A stretch of 64,000 nucleotides of DNA from Phycisphaerales bacterium UBA2396 (GCA_002343325.1 DDSG01000180.1:13845-77844), one strand, 5' to 3'; positions 15,469 through 24,906 are shown, counted from the stretch's first letter. The notes: generated by a model not told the origin, from the letters alone. Made by a program: numbers and translations.

Positions 15469-17781
15469 TTGACGTGTCGTACCACCCTTCGTCTTGTCGT
15501 TCTCGCCGGCGCGGTTGCCGGCCTGAGCGGTCTCGCGTCCGCCCAGACGCCCGCCCCCAAGAACCCCACGAGCAACCTGGGCAGCAGTGATGCCAAGCTG
15601 ATCAAGTACATGCGTTCGCTGGAGCAGAACGGTTCCGGCCCGACCACGCGTGACACGGCGGCCGACAACTGCGGCGACGCCCCCACCGTCGGCAACGGGA
15701 CGCACACGTACGACACGGGCGCGGCCTCGAACGACCACGTCGGCTCCTGCGGCGCCTCAGCGACCGCCGGCGACGTCTGGGTCCGCTATGTGCCCTCTGA
15801 GAACGGCTTTGCGACCTTCTCGCTCTGTGGCAACACGGGCGACACCGCGCTCGAGATTCTCGATGGTTGCGGCGGCGCCACGCTCGCCTGCAACGATGAC
15901 TCCTGCGGCCTGCTGAGCCAGATCATCCTCAACGTCACCGCCGGCAGCCAGTATCTCGTCCGTGTCGCCGGGTACAACGGCCAGGTCGTCTCGGGAACGA
16001 TGACGATCTCGCAGGAGACCGGCGGCGGCGCGAACGCGGAGGACGATTGCGCGGCGGCCCCGGAAGTCGGCCCCGGCACGTTCGGGTTCGACACCGGCTC
16101 CGCGACCAACGACTTCGCGGGCACGTGCGGTTCCTCGGACGCGGCCCCCGACGTGTGGCTCAAGTATGTCCCGACGGTTGACGGCGTGGCGACGGTCGAA
16201 ACGTGCGGCCTCACCGCCAACGACACCGTCCTCATGGCGCTCGACGCCTGCGGCGGCAACATCATCCGCTGCGTCGATGACGCCTGCGGCCTACAGAGCC
16301 GCATGACCTTCCCCGTCACCACGGGCACGGCCGTCTACGTCCGCGTCGCCGGATACGCTGGCGGCTTGGCCGTTGGCAACGTCCGCATCTCCGAGCAGGC
16401 CGCGGGCGGCGGCCCCGAGAACGACTCGTGCGCCGGCGCGATCGATGTGTCGGCCGGCGGCACCTTCAACTACGACCTCAACGGCGCGCTCCCCGATTAC
16501 TCGGGCCTTTGCGGCGCGTCCGCGACGGCCGAGGACGTCTTCTTCAAGTTCACCGCGACCGGCAACGAGCAGGTCACGGTTTCGACTTGCGGTCAGACGG
16601 CCGACACCGTGCTCGAGATCCTCGACTCATGCTCGGGCCCGACGATCATCTGCAACGATGACGCCTGCGGCCTGCAGAGCACCGCGAGCGCGATCCTTTC
16701 CCCCGGCCAGACGGTCTACATCCGCGTCGCTGAGTTCGGCGGCGGCGTCCACGCCGGCGCGATCGAAGTCTCCTCGGTCCCGGTCGTTCCCCCGGCCAAT
16801 GACCTCTGCGAGAACGCCACCCCGGCCGTCGAGGGCAACTCCTACGAGTTCGACACCTCCTTCGCCGGGACGGAAGGTTCGGCTTCTTGCGGCTTCAACG
16901 GCGATCCGGGCAGCAAGGACGTCTGGTTCACCCTGACGGCCTCGCGCGACGGTCAGCTCCAGGCGATCACCTGCGACGGCACGACCTTCGACACGATCGT
17001 CTCCATCTACGACGGCTGCAACGGCACCGAGATCGGCTGCAACGACGATGCCTGCGGCGTGCAGTCCATCGCGACGGCCAACGTCACCGCCGGCAACACC
17101 TATATCGTCCGCGTGGCCGGGTACGCCACGGCGGCCGGCGCGGGTTCGATCCGCTTCAACGTCGCCGAGCCCTGCAACATCACCCGTCCGGACAACGCCT
17201 TTGACGAGAACGAGGATTGCGGCAGCGACCTCAACGGCGGCTGCAACAACCCCGACTTCGCCGTGACGCAGGTCCCCTACGGCTCGGTTGTCTGGGGTAA
17301 CGCGTGGGCCAGCGGCGGCACGCGTGACACCGACTGGTACGAGTTCACCCTGAGCGAGACCACCTCGGTCACGGTGAGCGCGATCGCCAACTTCAACGTC
17401 CGCGTCTTCGTGCTCGACAACCTCTGCCCGCCCACGATCCTCGGGACGGACAACTCCGCGCTGCCCTGCGACCCGGCCACGGTGACGGTCGACCTGGCCG
17501 CGGGCACCTACCGCGTCTTCGCCGGCACCGACGGCTTTGACGGGCTGCCCTGCGACAGCGGCAACAACAACTACGTCCTCACCATCGGAACGCCCGGCAA
17601 CACCTGCCGCGTCGACTTCGACGGTGACGGCTTCGTCGACTTCTTCGACTTCGCCGCCTTCGTGGACTGCTTCGAGACCAACACCTGCCCGCCCGGCAAG
17701 AACGCCGACTTTGACGGCGACGGCTTCGTGGACTTCTTCGACTTCTCGGCCTTCGTTGAGGCCTTCGAGGAAGGCTGCTAA
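15469..17781 (+). CDS. Secreted modular protein with C-terminal GC-type dockerin-like domain
   Basis: Starting at TTG 15469 the protein has 770 residues. A signal peptide ends near residue 25 (GLASAQ). Four modules follow, starting at residues 66, 192, 318 and 444, each exactly 126 residues long. Each contains a DVW(F/V)-type strand, a conserved Cys pattern and a (N/V)DD(A/S)CG turn, and ends in a YVRVAG-like strand, resembling PPC-type beta-sandwich domains. A fifth, divergent sandwich (about 569-710) precedes two Ca-binding loops of the form DFDGDGFVDFFDF (from residue 713) flanked by Cys. This ending is the GC-type dockerin known from Phycisphaerae secreted proteins. No catalytic domain is seen, so a cell-surface or adhesion role is likely. 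A strong terminator follows. Confidence 0.88.
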   Translation: MTCRTTLRLVVLAGAVAGLSGLASAQTPAPKNPTSNLGSSDAKLIKYMRSLEQNGSGPTTRDTAADNCGDAPTVGNGTHTYDTGAASNDHVGSCGASATAGDVWVRYVPSENGFATFSLCGNTGDTALEILDGCGGATLACNDDSCGLLSQIILNVTAGSQYLVRVAGYNGQVVSGTMTISQETGGGANAEDDCAAAPEVGPGTFGFDTGSATNDFAGTCGSSDAAPDVWLKYVPTVDGVATVETCGLTANDTVLMALDACGGNIIRCVDDACGLQSRMTFPVTTGTAVYVRVAGYAGGLAVGNVRISEQAAGGGPENDSCAGAIDVSAGGTFNYDLNGALPDYSGLCGASATAEDVFFKFTATGNEQVTVSTCGQTADTVLEILDSCSGPTIICNDDACGLQSTASAILSPGQTVYIRVAEFGGGVHAGAIEVSSVPVVPPANDLCENATPAVEGNSYEFDTSFAGTEGSASCGFNGDPGSKDVWFTLTASRDGQLQAITCDGTTFDTIVSIYDGCNGTEIGCNDDACGVQSIATANVTAGNTYIVRVAGYATAAGAGSIRFNVAEPCNITRPDNAFDENEDCGSDLNGGCNNPDFAVTQVPYGSVVWGNAWASGGTRDTDWYEFTLSETTSVTVSAIANFNVRVFVLDNLCPPTILGTDNSALPCDPATVTVDLAAGTYRVFAGTDGFDGLPCDSGNNNYVLTIGTPGNTCRVDFDGDGFVDFFDFAAFVDCFETNTCPPGKNADFDGDGFVDFFDFSAFVEAFEEGC
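15664..17175 (+). repeat. Four tandem 378-bp coding repeats
   Basis: Four in-frame units of 378 bp (126 codons) begin at 15664, 16042, 16420 and 16798, with no length change between copies. The best conserved part encodes the (C)NDDACG(L)QS turn. The copies have diverged at the DNA level, so the duplication is not very recent, but constant length argues for structural constraint. Confidence 0.8.
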
Positions 17782-17807
17782 GCCAACCCGCGTCCTCTGA
17801 CGCTCGA

Positions 17808-17842
17808 CAGGCCCCCGCCCGCGCGGGGGCCTGTTTCTTTTT
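17808..17842 (+). terminator. Intrinsic terminator after the dockerin-like gene
   Basis: A perfect 11-bp stem (CAGGCCCCCGC paired with GCGGGGGCCTG), a 4-base loop and the tail TTTCTTTTT lie 26 bases after the stop codon. Confidence 0.9.
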
Positions 17843-17982
17843 CGGACCCGCGATGTTCTTGGACGCTCAGCCCCAACCCTTCATTCCGCGTAGCCCGTCC
17901 ACATCGTCGGAGAGATGTCGAGCCTGGGGGCTTTCGCGGAGGTCGACTCACTCGGCGGGGCCGCGAGCCGATTCTCTCTCCG

Positions 17983-19482
17983 ATGAGCCGCACCAACTCG
18001 CCGTCACCCGCTCTTGCCGACCGCACACACGGGACGATCGTCTGGTTTCTGACTGTGATCGCCGCCTCGGCGCTGGTCGCCACGCTTTCGCTGCTGGGCG
18101 TCGGCAGCCTCGCCACGCCGATCGCGGGAGCGCCGCTGGGGCTCTGGGTGATCATGGGCGTCGCGGGTCTCTCGTGGCTCGCCTTGTGCATGCCCACGCT
18201 CGCGAGGACTTCGACGTCTCGCGTGGAGTACTCACCGACCGATCTGGCTCTGGCGGTGGCGGGCCGTGGGGCGGCGTTGATCGAACGAGGCAGCGCCGAT
18301 CCCAACGCCGAGCCCGGTTCGCTCGCCCTCTCGCTCCAGGCCAAGCTTGACGCGTCACCATCAGCAACGCTCGGGCTTCGTGTCGGTCTTCGGTCGGACC
18401 TGATCAACCTCGCGCCCATCGGCGAGGACATCCCGAACTTCCACAGCGTGCGCATCGAGCAAGGAGTCGAAGATTCCCTGCGTTCACGCCGACTCGACGC
18501 GCTGGTGTTCGAGGCAGATTGCCGATCGCTGGTGATCCGTACGCCCGAGCACCCCGGGCTGGAGGCGTCGTGGTACGACTGGGGGGTCGACCGCCCGGTC
18601 TCGTACTTCTCGCTCTTCCCGCTACGGCTGGACTGCAACCGGGTGTCGATGCACCAGGTCGCCGAGCACGAACTGAGCGACGAGACCACGCGGACGATCC
18701 GCTTGCTGAGCCTGGCTGCGGGTGCGTGCTCGCGTCATCCGTCTCGCCTGCGGTTCTCCGATCGATTGCTCGGGCGAACGAGCGCACTTGCTGGCGAATC
18801 GCCGCTGTGGCATGGGCCCATGCTGGAATTGTGCCGCTGGCTGGCGCAGACGACGTCTCGCGGACCGGCGGAACGGGCGGCAGCAAGGGTCTGCTCGGCT
18901 TTCCTCGCAACACAGTGCGACGAGCTGACCGACGACGAGCGTTGCTCGCTGGCGGAGGGTACGGCCCGCATTGCCGGCGACGAGCCGGAAGTGATGCTCA
19001 GACTGGGCGCGATCCGCCTCTCGGTGTTCGATGAGTCGTTGGGGTTCGACGCCATTCTGCGGGCGGACCGCATGCTGCGGGACCGCGCGATCATCGGCGG
19101 GCTCGAGCACCTGCCGATCCTGCAGGCCGAGCTCGAGCACGGCACCTTCGCCGACATGACGCTGGGACGAGTGGCCGCGGGCATCGTGCTGGCGTCCAAC
19201 GCGGTGCCGGCCGACCGGATCGCATTCCTCAAGGACGACCTGCTCGATGAGATGAAGCGTAGCGGGTGGCTCGTCGGGCGTGACAAAGAGCACGCGATGC
19301 TGATCGACCTGTTCCGCCGTCTGCAGCACGCCCGTCGGGCCGAGACGTTCGGGCTGCCGCCTCAGAACGCCAAGACCTCCCGCCGCAAGTCAAAGCCCAC
19401 GGCAAAGCCGGAGCGTGCCGGGGTCATCAAGCCGGCCGCGACCCAGGAGAAGCCCCGCAAGTCGCGGCGGAAGGCGGCCTAA
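17983..19482 (+). CDS. Membrane protein of unknown function, basic C-terminal tail
   Basis: The 499-residue protein does not match a family I recognise. Two hydrophobic helices lie near the N-terminus (about residues 20-42 and 48-68), followed by a soluble region of about 380 residues rich in Leu, Ala and Arg. That region is probably mostly helical. The last 45 residues are Lys/Arg-rich (SRRKSKPTAKPE, PRKSRRKAA) and look disordered, perhaps nucleic-acid or membrane-surface binding. GC-rich third positions throughout support real coding. The ribosome site is weak. It is isolated: a terminator lies upstream and a convergent small gene downstream. Confidence 0.7.
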   Translation: MSRTNSPSPALADRTHGTIVWFLTVIAASALVATLSLLGVGSLATPIAGAPLGLWVIMGVAGLSWLALCMPTLARTSTSRVEYSPTDLALAVAGRGAALIERGSADPNAEPGSLALSLQAKLDASPSATLGLRVGLRSDLINLAPIGEDIPNFHSVRIEQGVEDSLRSRRLDALVFEADCRSLVIRTPEHPGLEASWYDWGVDRPVSYFSLFPLRLDCNRVSMHQVAEHELSDETTRTIRLLSLAAGACSRHPSRLRFSDRLLGRTSALAGESPLWHGPMLELCRWLAQTTSRGPAERAAARVCSAFLATQCDELTDDERCSLAEGTARIAGDEPEVMLRLGAIRLSVFDESLGFDAILRADRMLRDRAIIGGLEHLPILQAELEHGTFADMTLGRVAAGIVLASNAVPADRIAFLKDDLLDEMKRSGWLVGRDKEHAMLIDLFRRLQHARRAETFGLPPQNAKTSRRKSKPTAKPERAGVIKPAATQEKPRKSRRKAA

Positions 19483-19515
19483 ACGCCGGACAGCGTGCGC
19501 CTGCGGTGGGCGGAT

Positions 19516-19800
19516 TCACGCCTGGACGTCGATGTGGGCCGGCGGTTCGTCAGGCCCGGCATCGGGCTTGTCGGTGTCGTGCGGAGGGCGGTGCGGCGTG
19601 CCGCCCTTTTGCTGCTGCGGGTCTTCTTTCGCGCGGTGGGCGGCGTCCTCGAACTCCACGCTGTCGGTGGTGCGTTCGACACGGCGATCGTCCGATGGAC
19701 GTTTCGCTTCTTTGCGCTGGGCTTCCTTCGCGGCGTGTGCCGCGGCAGCGCCGAGCCCTGCGAGGCCTTGCACCGGATTGGTCGACCCGAAGAGCCCCAT
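19516..19800 (-). CDS. Small hydrophilic protein of unknown function
   Basis: The 94-residue reading frame lies 67 bases downstream of fabI on the same strand. The sequence starts MGLFGSTNPVQGLAGLG, then becomes charged (AKEAQRKEAKR, VEFEDAAHRAKED) and ends in a Pro/His/Asp-rich tail, probably disordered. Third codon positions are strongly GC and composition is sensible, which favours this frame over the overlapping ones. A GGAG lies rather far upstream of the ATG. No function can be assigned. It could be a false call, although the run of EFEDAAHRA-type helices looks real. Confidence 0.5.
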   Translation of the reverse strand: MGLFGSTNPVQGLAGLGAAAAHAAKEAQRKEAKRPSDDRRVERTTDSVEFEDAAHRAKEDPQQQKGGTPHRPPHDTDKPDAGPDEPPAHIDVQA

Positions 19801-19867
19801 GCCGATTGCATCGGCTCCGCCGGGCCCCCCTCTTGAGCCAATCCCCCACGATCCGGGCCTGTTCCAT

Positions 19868-20650
19868 TCAGACCCCGATGAGATTCACGCCGCAGTCGAC
19901 GTAGATCGTCTCGCCGGTGATGCCCGCGGAGAGGTCGCTGAGCAGGAAGACCGCGGTGTTGCCAACGTCCGAGCCCTCGACATTGCGGCGAAGGGGCGCG
20001 CGTTCCATATTGCGCTGGGCCATGTTGTCCGTCCCGGCAACGGCGGAAGCCGCGAGGGTCCGCAGATACCCGCCGCTGATCGCATTGACGCGGATCTTGT
20101 CGGCGCCCATCTCGGCGGCGAGGTACCGCGTGGTGCACTCCAGCGCCGCCTTGGCGACGCCCATGACGTTGTACCCGGGCACGACCTTCTCGGCGCCGTA
20201 ATAGCTCATGCAGATGATCGAGCCGCCCGTACGGGCCATCATCGCCTTGGCACGCTTGGACATCGCCAGCAGCGTGTACGAGGAGATATCCACCGCCTGC
20301 AGATACGCCTTTCGGGGCGTCTCGACAAACTTGCCGAACTGCAGCCACTCCGTCTCAGCAAACGCGATGGAGTGGACGAGGTAGTCCATCCGGTCGAACG
20401 ACTCGGCGTACCTGGCGAAGACCTGGTCGAGCTGCTCGTCGCTGCCCGCGTCGAGCGGGACCAGCCACGGGTCGGAGATCCCCAGCGCATCGATCGCCCG
20501 GCGCGTGCGGCGTTCGTTCTTCTCGCCGGGGATGTGCGTGAAGGCGAGCTTGGCGCCCTGATTCTTCAGAGCCTCCGCGATGTACCACGCGTACGACCGC
20601 TCGTTGGCGATCCCGACGATCAGACCGACCTTGCCGTCCATCAGACCCAT
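19868..20650 (-). CDS. fabI: Enoyl-[acyl-carrier-protein] reductase (NADH), FabI type
   Basis: FabI reduces trans-2-enoyl-ACP in the last step of each fatty acid elongation cycle. The 260-residue protein is a short-chain reductase with VGIANERSYAWYIAEAL for cofactor binding and the FabI-type Tyr-x6-Lys (YNVMGVAK). SGGYLRTLAAS and ITGETIYVDCGVN are typical of the C-terminal part. The ATG at 20650 follows AAGGAG; the longer frame runs into the divergent nadC promoter region and was rejected. nadC starts 50 bases away on the other strand, so the two share a short divergent promoter region. Confidence 0.95.
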   Translation of the reverse strand: MGLMDGKVGLIVGIANERSYAWYIAEALKNQGAKLAFTHIPGEKNERRTRRAIDALGISDPWLVPLDAGSDEQLDQVFARYAESFDRMDYLVHSIAFAETEWLQFGKFVETPRKAYLQAVDISSYTLLAMSKRAKAMMARTGGSIICMSYYGAEKVVPGYNVMGVAKAALECTTRYLAAEMGADKIRVNAISGGYLRTLAASAVAGTDNMAQRNMERAPLRRNVEGSDVGNTAVFLLSDLSAGITGETIYVDCGVNLIGV

Positions 20651-20700
20651 GGCAGAGCTCCTTCCGGCTCGATCGTAGGGTCGGCCGCTACGATCCGCCC

Positions 20701-21606
20701 ATGACCAGCGCCCTCGATCTGTTCGCACGCGAGATGCGGGAAACCGGGCTTGTGCTCAGGCTGCTCGAACTCGCCCGCGACGAGGACCTGGGCCGTGAGG
20801 GAGACATCACCTCGCTCGCCACAGTCCCGGCGGACGCCCTGGGTCGAGTGGCTCTCAACGCCCGCGCCCCCGCGGTGCTGGCGGGCCTGGCGTTCGCCCC
20901 GGACGTGCTGGCACTCTTCGCACCCCGATGCACCTTCAGCGCCCTGGCTCGCGACGGCGATCGAGTGGCCGCCGGCCAAGCCGTGGCGTCCCTCGCCGGC
21001 CCGCTGCGCGAGCTTCTCGCCGCCGAGCGGACGCTGCTCAACCTCGTCTGCAGGCTCTCGGGCATCGCGACGCGGACGGCGGCGTTCATCACCGCCATGG
21101 GCAACGCCGCCGTCCAGCTCTGCGACACACGCAAGACCACCCCGGGCCTGCGCGTACTCGAGAAGTACGCGGTCCGCTGCGGCGGCGGGCATAGCCACCG
21201 CCTCGGGCTCCACGACGCCGTCCTCATCAAAGACAACCACATCGCCTCGGTGCCGCTCGAACGCCTCGCTCAGGTCGTTGCGGACGCGTCCCGCTCGGCC
21301 CGTGCCCTCACCACGCCGAAGTTCGTCCAAGTCGAGGTCGATCACCTCGATCAGCTCGATCGGTTGCTCTCCCTGCCCCCGGGAACGATCGACATCGTCC
21401 TGCTCGACAACATGCCCCCGGAGATGCTCCGCGAGGCGATCCGGCGACGCAACGAACGCCAACCCGGGCTTGTGCTCGAAGCTTCGGGAGGGGTCACCCT
21501 CGCGACGATCGCCGCGATCGCCGCCACCGGCGTCGACCGCATCAGCGTCGGATCGCTCACCCACGGGGCGACCTCCATCGATTTCGGGCTCGACGCCTTG
21601 CCCTGA
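20701..21606 (+). CDS. nadC: Nicotinate-nucleotide pyrophosphorylase (carboxylating)
   Basis: NadC (quinolinate phosphoribosyltransferase) converts quinolinate and PRPP to nicotinate mononucleotide plus CO2 in NAD synthesis. The 301-residue protein shows the usual core: RKTTPGLRVLEKYAV, then CGGGHSHRLGLHDAVLIKDNHI, then QVEVDHLDQLD, DIVLLDNM and LEASGGVTL. Divergent from fabI and followed 10 bases later by birA, probably as a two-gene transcript of cofactor genes. Confidence 0.95.
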   Translation: MTSALDLFAREMRETGLVLRLLELARDEDLGREGDITSLATVPADALGRVALNARAPAVLAGLAFAPDVLALFAPRCTFSALARDGDRVAAGQAVASLAGPLRELLAAERTLLNLVCRLSGIATRTAAFITAMGNAAVQLCDTRKTTPGLRVLEKYAVRCGGGHSHRLGLHDAVLIKDNHIASVPLERLAQVVADASRSARALTTPKFVQVEVDHLDQLDRLLSLPPGTIDIVLLDNMPPEMLREAIRRRNERQPGLVLEASGGVTLATIAAIAATGVDRISVGSLTHGATSIDFGLDALP

Positions 21607-21616
21607 GGACCTTCGC

Positions 21617-22402
21617 GTGACCCCGGATCGCACCGCCTGGCAGCTCGCGCTCGAACACGCCCTGGCCGCGATGCCATGCCGATGGGTCGATCGCGCGGTC
21701 ATCCTCGATACCTGCGACTCGACCCAGGACGAGGCCTTCCTGCACGCCCGCGGCCGCCCCGGGGTCCTTGTCGCCACTGTCCGTCAGAACGCCGGTCGTG
21801 GCAGGCTCGGCCGGGTCTGGACGCACCAACCCTCCCTGGGCCTCGCGCTCACGGTCGCCCTTCCGGCTGATCTTGATCCGGCCCGAGTCTCCATCGCCGC
21901 GGGGCTCGCCGCCGCCCTCGCCGCATCGCAACTCGCGGGCCGCAGGCTCGGCCTGCGCTGGCCGAACGATGTCGTCCTGCCGGGGCCCGGCCCACGCTGG
22001 GCCAAGATCGCCGGCGTGCTCGTCGAGCGACGCGACGGGATCAACCTGCTCGGCATCGGGCTCAACCTCAACCACGCCCCTGCCGACTTTCCACCCGAGT
22101 TACGCCCGCGCGCGACCTCCCTCCGCGAGCTCAGTGGGCGGCACACCGCCCACGCCGACGCGTGCATCGCGATCATCGGGCATCTCGACGAGGCACTCTC
22201 CCTTGACTCGGGCACGCTCTCCTCGCGTTGGACAGATCTGAGCGTCCTCACAGGAACACGCCAGCGCTTTGTCCACGACAACCACACGCACGAAGGCATG
22301 GTCGCGTCGCTCGAGCCGGCCGGCTCCATCACGCTCGTGTCCGACGACGGCACGGCCATCAGCCTCCCCGCGCTGACCACGTCGCTGGTCAAAGACGACT
22401 GA
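21617..22402 (+). CDS. birA: Biotin--[acetyl-CoA-carboxylase] ligase, no DNA-binding domain
   Basis: BirA activates biotin with ATP and attaches it to the biotin carrier protein. I start at GTG 21617, 11 bases after the nadC stop and preceded by GAGG, to give 261 residues. Motifs are GRGRLGRVW for the biotinyl-AMP loop, LRWPNDVVL, and KIAGVLVE with the conserved Lys. A C-terminal SH3-like domain follows. The N-terminal helix-turn-helix of repressor-type BirA is missing, so this is a simple ligase and not a transcription regulator. Confidence 0.93.
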   Translation: MTPDRTAWQLALEHALAAMPCRWVDRAVILDTCDSTQDEAFLHARGRPGVLVATVRQNAGRGRLGRVWTHQPSLGLALTVALPADLDPARVSIAAGLAAALAASQLAGRRLGLRWPNDVVLPGPGPRWAKIAGVLVERRDGINLLGIGLNLNHAPADFPPELRPRATSLRELSGRHTAHADACIAIIGHLDEALSLDSGTLSSRWTDLSVLTGTRQRFVHDNHTHEGMVASLEPAGSITLVSDDGTAISLPALTTSLVKDD

Positions 22403-22414
22403 CCGAATCCCGTG

Positions 22415-22831
22415 CTAGGCGATCGCCGATGCGACGCGGGCCGCCAGTTCTCGCCCGGCCTGGCTTTCGAGCTTTCCCGCCTTCCAGCCGATCCCCAGTC
22501 CACTGCCGTCCGCGTGCTTCGGGATGATGTGAAAGTGCACGTGGAAGACCGCCTGGTGGGCTTCCGGGCCGTTGTTCTGCAGCACGTTGTACGCCGTGGC
22601 CCCCGTCACCCGCAGCACAGCCTTGGCAACCCGGACGAGCGCCACACCCATCGCCGCCGCCGAAACTTCGTCGAGCTCATCAAGCCTCGCGACCTGCTTC
22701 CTGGGGATCACAAGCGTGTGGCCCGCCGACAGCGGAAAGATGTCGAGGAACGCGAAGGTGTGCGCATCCTCATAGACCTTGTGGCAGGGAATCTCGCCGC
22801 GCAGGATTTTCGAGAAGATCGTCTCGGGCAT
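22415..22831 (-). CDS. HIT family nucleotide-binding protein
   Basis: The 138-residue protein has the histidine triad HVHFHIIP near the C-terminus and the usual start IFSKILRGEIPCHKVYED. Members hydrolyse purine nucleoside phosphoramidates or similar nucleotide conjugates; the physiological substrate is rarely known. The gene is the last of a minus-strand series behind dxs, with a 12-base gap, and is convergent with birA. Confidence 0.93.
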   Translation of the reverse strand: MPETIFSKILRGEIPCHKVYEDAHTFAFLDIFPLSAGHTLVIPRKQVARLDELDEVSAAAMGVALVRVAKAVLRVTGATAYNVLQNNGPEAHQAVFHVHFHIIPKHADGSGLGIGWKAGKLESQAGRELAARVASAIA

Positions 22832-22843
22832 GACGAGATCAGT

Positions 22844-24841
22844 CTATCGCGCACGCGTCTGGGCCGCCGCATTCGCGCGTACGAGGACCTCTCGGAACGA
22901 ACCCGCCAGCCCCGCCGCATCGAGCCCGACCTCGGCGAGCTGCTTGGCGCGTGAATCCTGGTAGATCCATCGGTCGGGCAATCCCAGCCGGGTGATGCGG
23001 GATGTATCAAGCCCCACGCCCGAGGCGGCCTCGAGGATCGCCGACCCGAAGCCGCCGACCACGCCGTGGTCTTCGATCGTCACGATCGGGATCCGCCGCT
23101 TCAGCAGGCTGGTGATCAACTCGACATCGACGGGCTTGGCGAACCGAGCGTCCCACACCGCGACGCGGGCCTCCTCGCCCAGCATCGACGCCGCCTTCAC
23201 CGCGTCGATCGCCGCCGTCCCATACGCGAGCACCGCCAGCTCGGGCGCCATGCCGTTGACACCCGACTCCAGATCGCCGAGCCACTCATACCCCTTCGAC
23301 AGGCACCTGGCCTTGCCCAGCTCGAAGGGGGGGCAGGCCTCGCCCGCGAAGAGATCGCTCACGATGTCTCGCGGATAGCGCACCGCGGAAAGACCCGCGT
23401 CGTACTCGCGCATGAACTCGAGGGACGCGCGAAGGCTCGGCTCGTCCATCGCCGCCATCAACACCGCCCCCGGCAACGTGCGCAGGATCGAGACGTCGCA
23501 GAACCCGTGGTGCACCGCGCCGTCGCCCCCGACAAGCCCGGCCCGGTCGAGGCACAGTCGCACGGCAAGGCCCTGCAACGCGACTTCCTGGAACGCCTGA
23601 TCGAACGCTCGCTGCAGGAACGTCGAGTACACCGCGAAGAACGGCCTAAACCCCGACTTGGCGAGCCCTGCCATCATGTCCATCGCGTGGCTCTCGCAGA
23701 TCCCCGAGTCGAAGGTGCGATCGGGGAACCGCGTCATCGCCTTGGTGAGCCCGGTGCCGTCGGGCATCGCCGCCGTGCACGCGACCACGCGGGCGTCGCG
23801 TTCCATCACGTCGACAATCGCCTCGCCAAAGGCGGCCGTGAAACTCCACCCCTCGCTCTTGATCTCAACACGGCAACCCTCGTTCTCGAGATCGCCCTCG
23901 ACCTTGAACGCGGCCGGGCTGTGGAACCGGCTGCTGTCCTGCTCGGCGAAGTCGTATCCCTTGCCCTTGATCGTCTTCACGTGCAGGACCAGCGGCCGCT
24001 CAAAGTCGCGGGCCTCGCGCAAAAACGCGATCAGCGTCGGCAGGTCGTGCCCGTCGATGGGGCCCACTGTTTTGAGCCCGAAACCCTCGAACCACCCGCT
24101 CTGGATGTCCATCGCGTGCGTCGCGTTCTTCGCCGCCTCGCTCCACCAGTGGTACGCATCCTTGATCAGCGACCCGCCCGGAATGCCCGCCAACGCCTCC
24201 CTCGCCCGCTTCTTGAAGTCGGCATACGTGTGGCTGATCCGCACTCGGTCAAAGTAGTGCGAGATCGCGCCCTGCGGCTTGCTGATCGACATCCCGTTGT
24301 CGTTGAGCACGACGAGGAACTGCCGACCGAGCATGCCCGCGGCGTTCAACCCCTCCATCGCCACGCCGTTGACGATCGACGCATCCCCGATGATCACCGC
24401 CGTGCGACGCCCGCCGGGATTGCCCGCGTGGAACCCTTCACCCGCGAGCGTGTCTCCCTTGGCCATCCCCACCGCGGTGGAGATCCCCGTGCCCGCGTGC
24501 CCCACGCTGAAGAGGTCGTACGCGCTCTCGCGCGGCTCGGGGAAGCCCGCCATGCCCTCTCGCGTGCGCAGGCCGCCCAGCATCGGATATCGCCCGGTCA
24601 CCAGCTTGTGCGGATAGCACTGGTGCCCGACGTCGAACAGCAGGCGGTCGTGCGCAAAGTCGAAGACATAGTGCAGCGCGAGCGTCAGCTCGACCACGCC
24701 GAGGTTGGGGGCCAGGTGCCCGCCGGTTTTCTTCACCTGCTCGCAGATGGCCTCACGGATCTCGCCGGCCAACTCGCCGAGCTGCTCCACGCTCAATCTG
24801 CGCACATCGACGGGCGATTGAATCTCCGGCAGATACCGCAT
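22844..24841 (-). CDS. dxs: 1-deoxy-D-xylulose-5-phosphate synthase
   Basis: Dxs is the thiamine-diphosphate enzyme that condenses pyruvate and glyceraldehyde 3-phosphate, the first step of the MEP isoprenoid pathway. At 665 residues the length is slightly above the family norm. GDASIVNGVAMEGLN...LNDNGMSIS is the TPP/Mg-binding part; FHSPAAF, CESHAMDMMAGLA and DRAGLVGGDGAVHHG belong to the transketolase-like domain. GGAG precedes the ATG by six bases. It lies downstream of the prenyl synthase gene, so the first enzyme of precursor synthesis and a chain-elongation enzyme are made together. Confidence 0.95.
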   Translation of the reverse strand: MRYLPEIQSPVDVRRLSVEQLGELAGEIREAICEQVKKTGGHLAPNLGVVELTLALHYVFDFAHDRLLFDVGHQCYPHKLVTGRYPMLGGLRTREGMAGFPEPRESAYDLFSVGHAGTGISTAVGMAKGDTLAGEGFHAGNPGGRRTAVIIGDASIVNGVAMEGLNAAGMLGRQFLVVLNDNGMSISKPQGAISHYFDRVRISHTYADFKKRAREALAGIPGGSLIKDAYHWWSEAAKNATHAMDIQSGWFEGFGLKTVGPIDGHDLPTLIAFLREARDFERPLVLHVKTIKGKGYDFAEQDSSRFHSPAAFKVEGDLENEGCRVEIKSEGWSFTAAFGEAIVDVMERDARVVACTAAMPDGTGLTKAMTRFPDRTFDSGICESHAMDMMAGLAKSGFRPFFAVYSTFLQRAFDQAFQEVALQGLAVRLCLDRAGLVGGDGAVHHGFCDVSILRTLPGAVLMAAMDEPSLRASLEFMREYDAGLSAVRYPRDIVSDLFAGEACPPFELGKARCLSKGYEWLGDLESGVNGMAPELAVLAYGTAAIDAVKAASMLGEEARVAVWDARFAKPVDVELITSLLKRRIPIVTIEDHGVVGGFGSAILEAASGVGLDTSRITRLGLPDRWIYQDSRAKQLAEVGLDAAGLAGSFREVLVRANAAAQTRAR

Positions 24842-24906
24842 GCTGGCTCCACGTGCGCCTTCGCACCCGTCTCGGGTTGAGTTTCAACGAATCCTGAAAG
24901 TTTACG

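Noticed and set aside
20750..22402. A 550-residue version of BirA
   Set aside because: The first 289 codons are an out-of-frame reading of nadC. The real start is GTG 21617.
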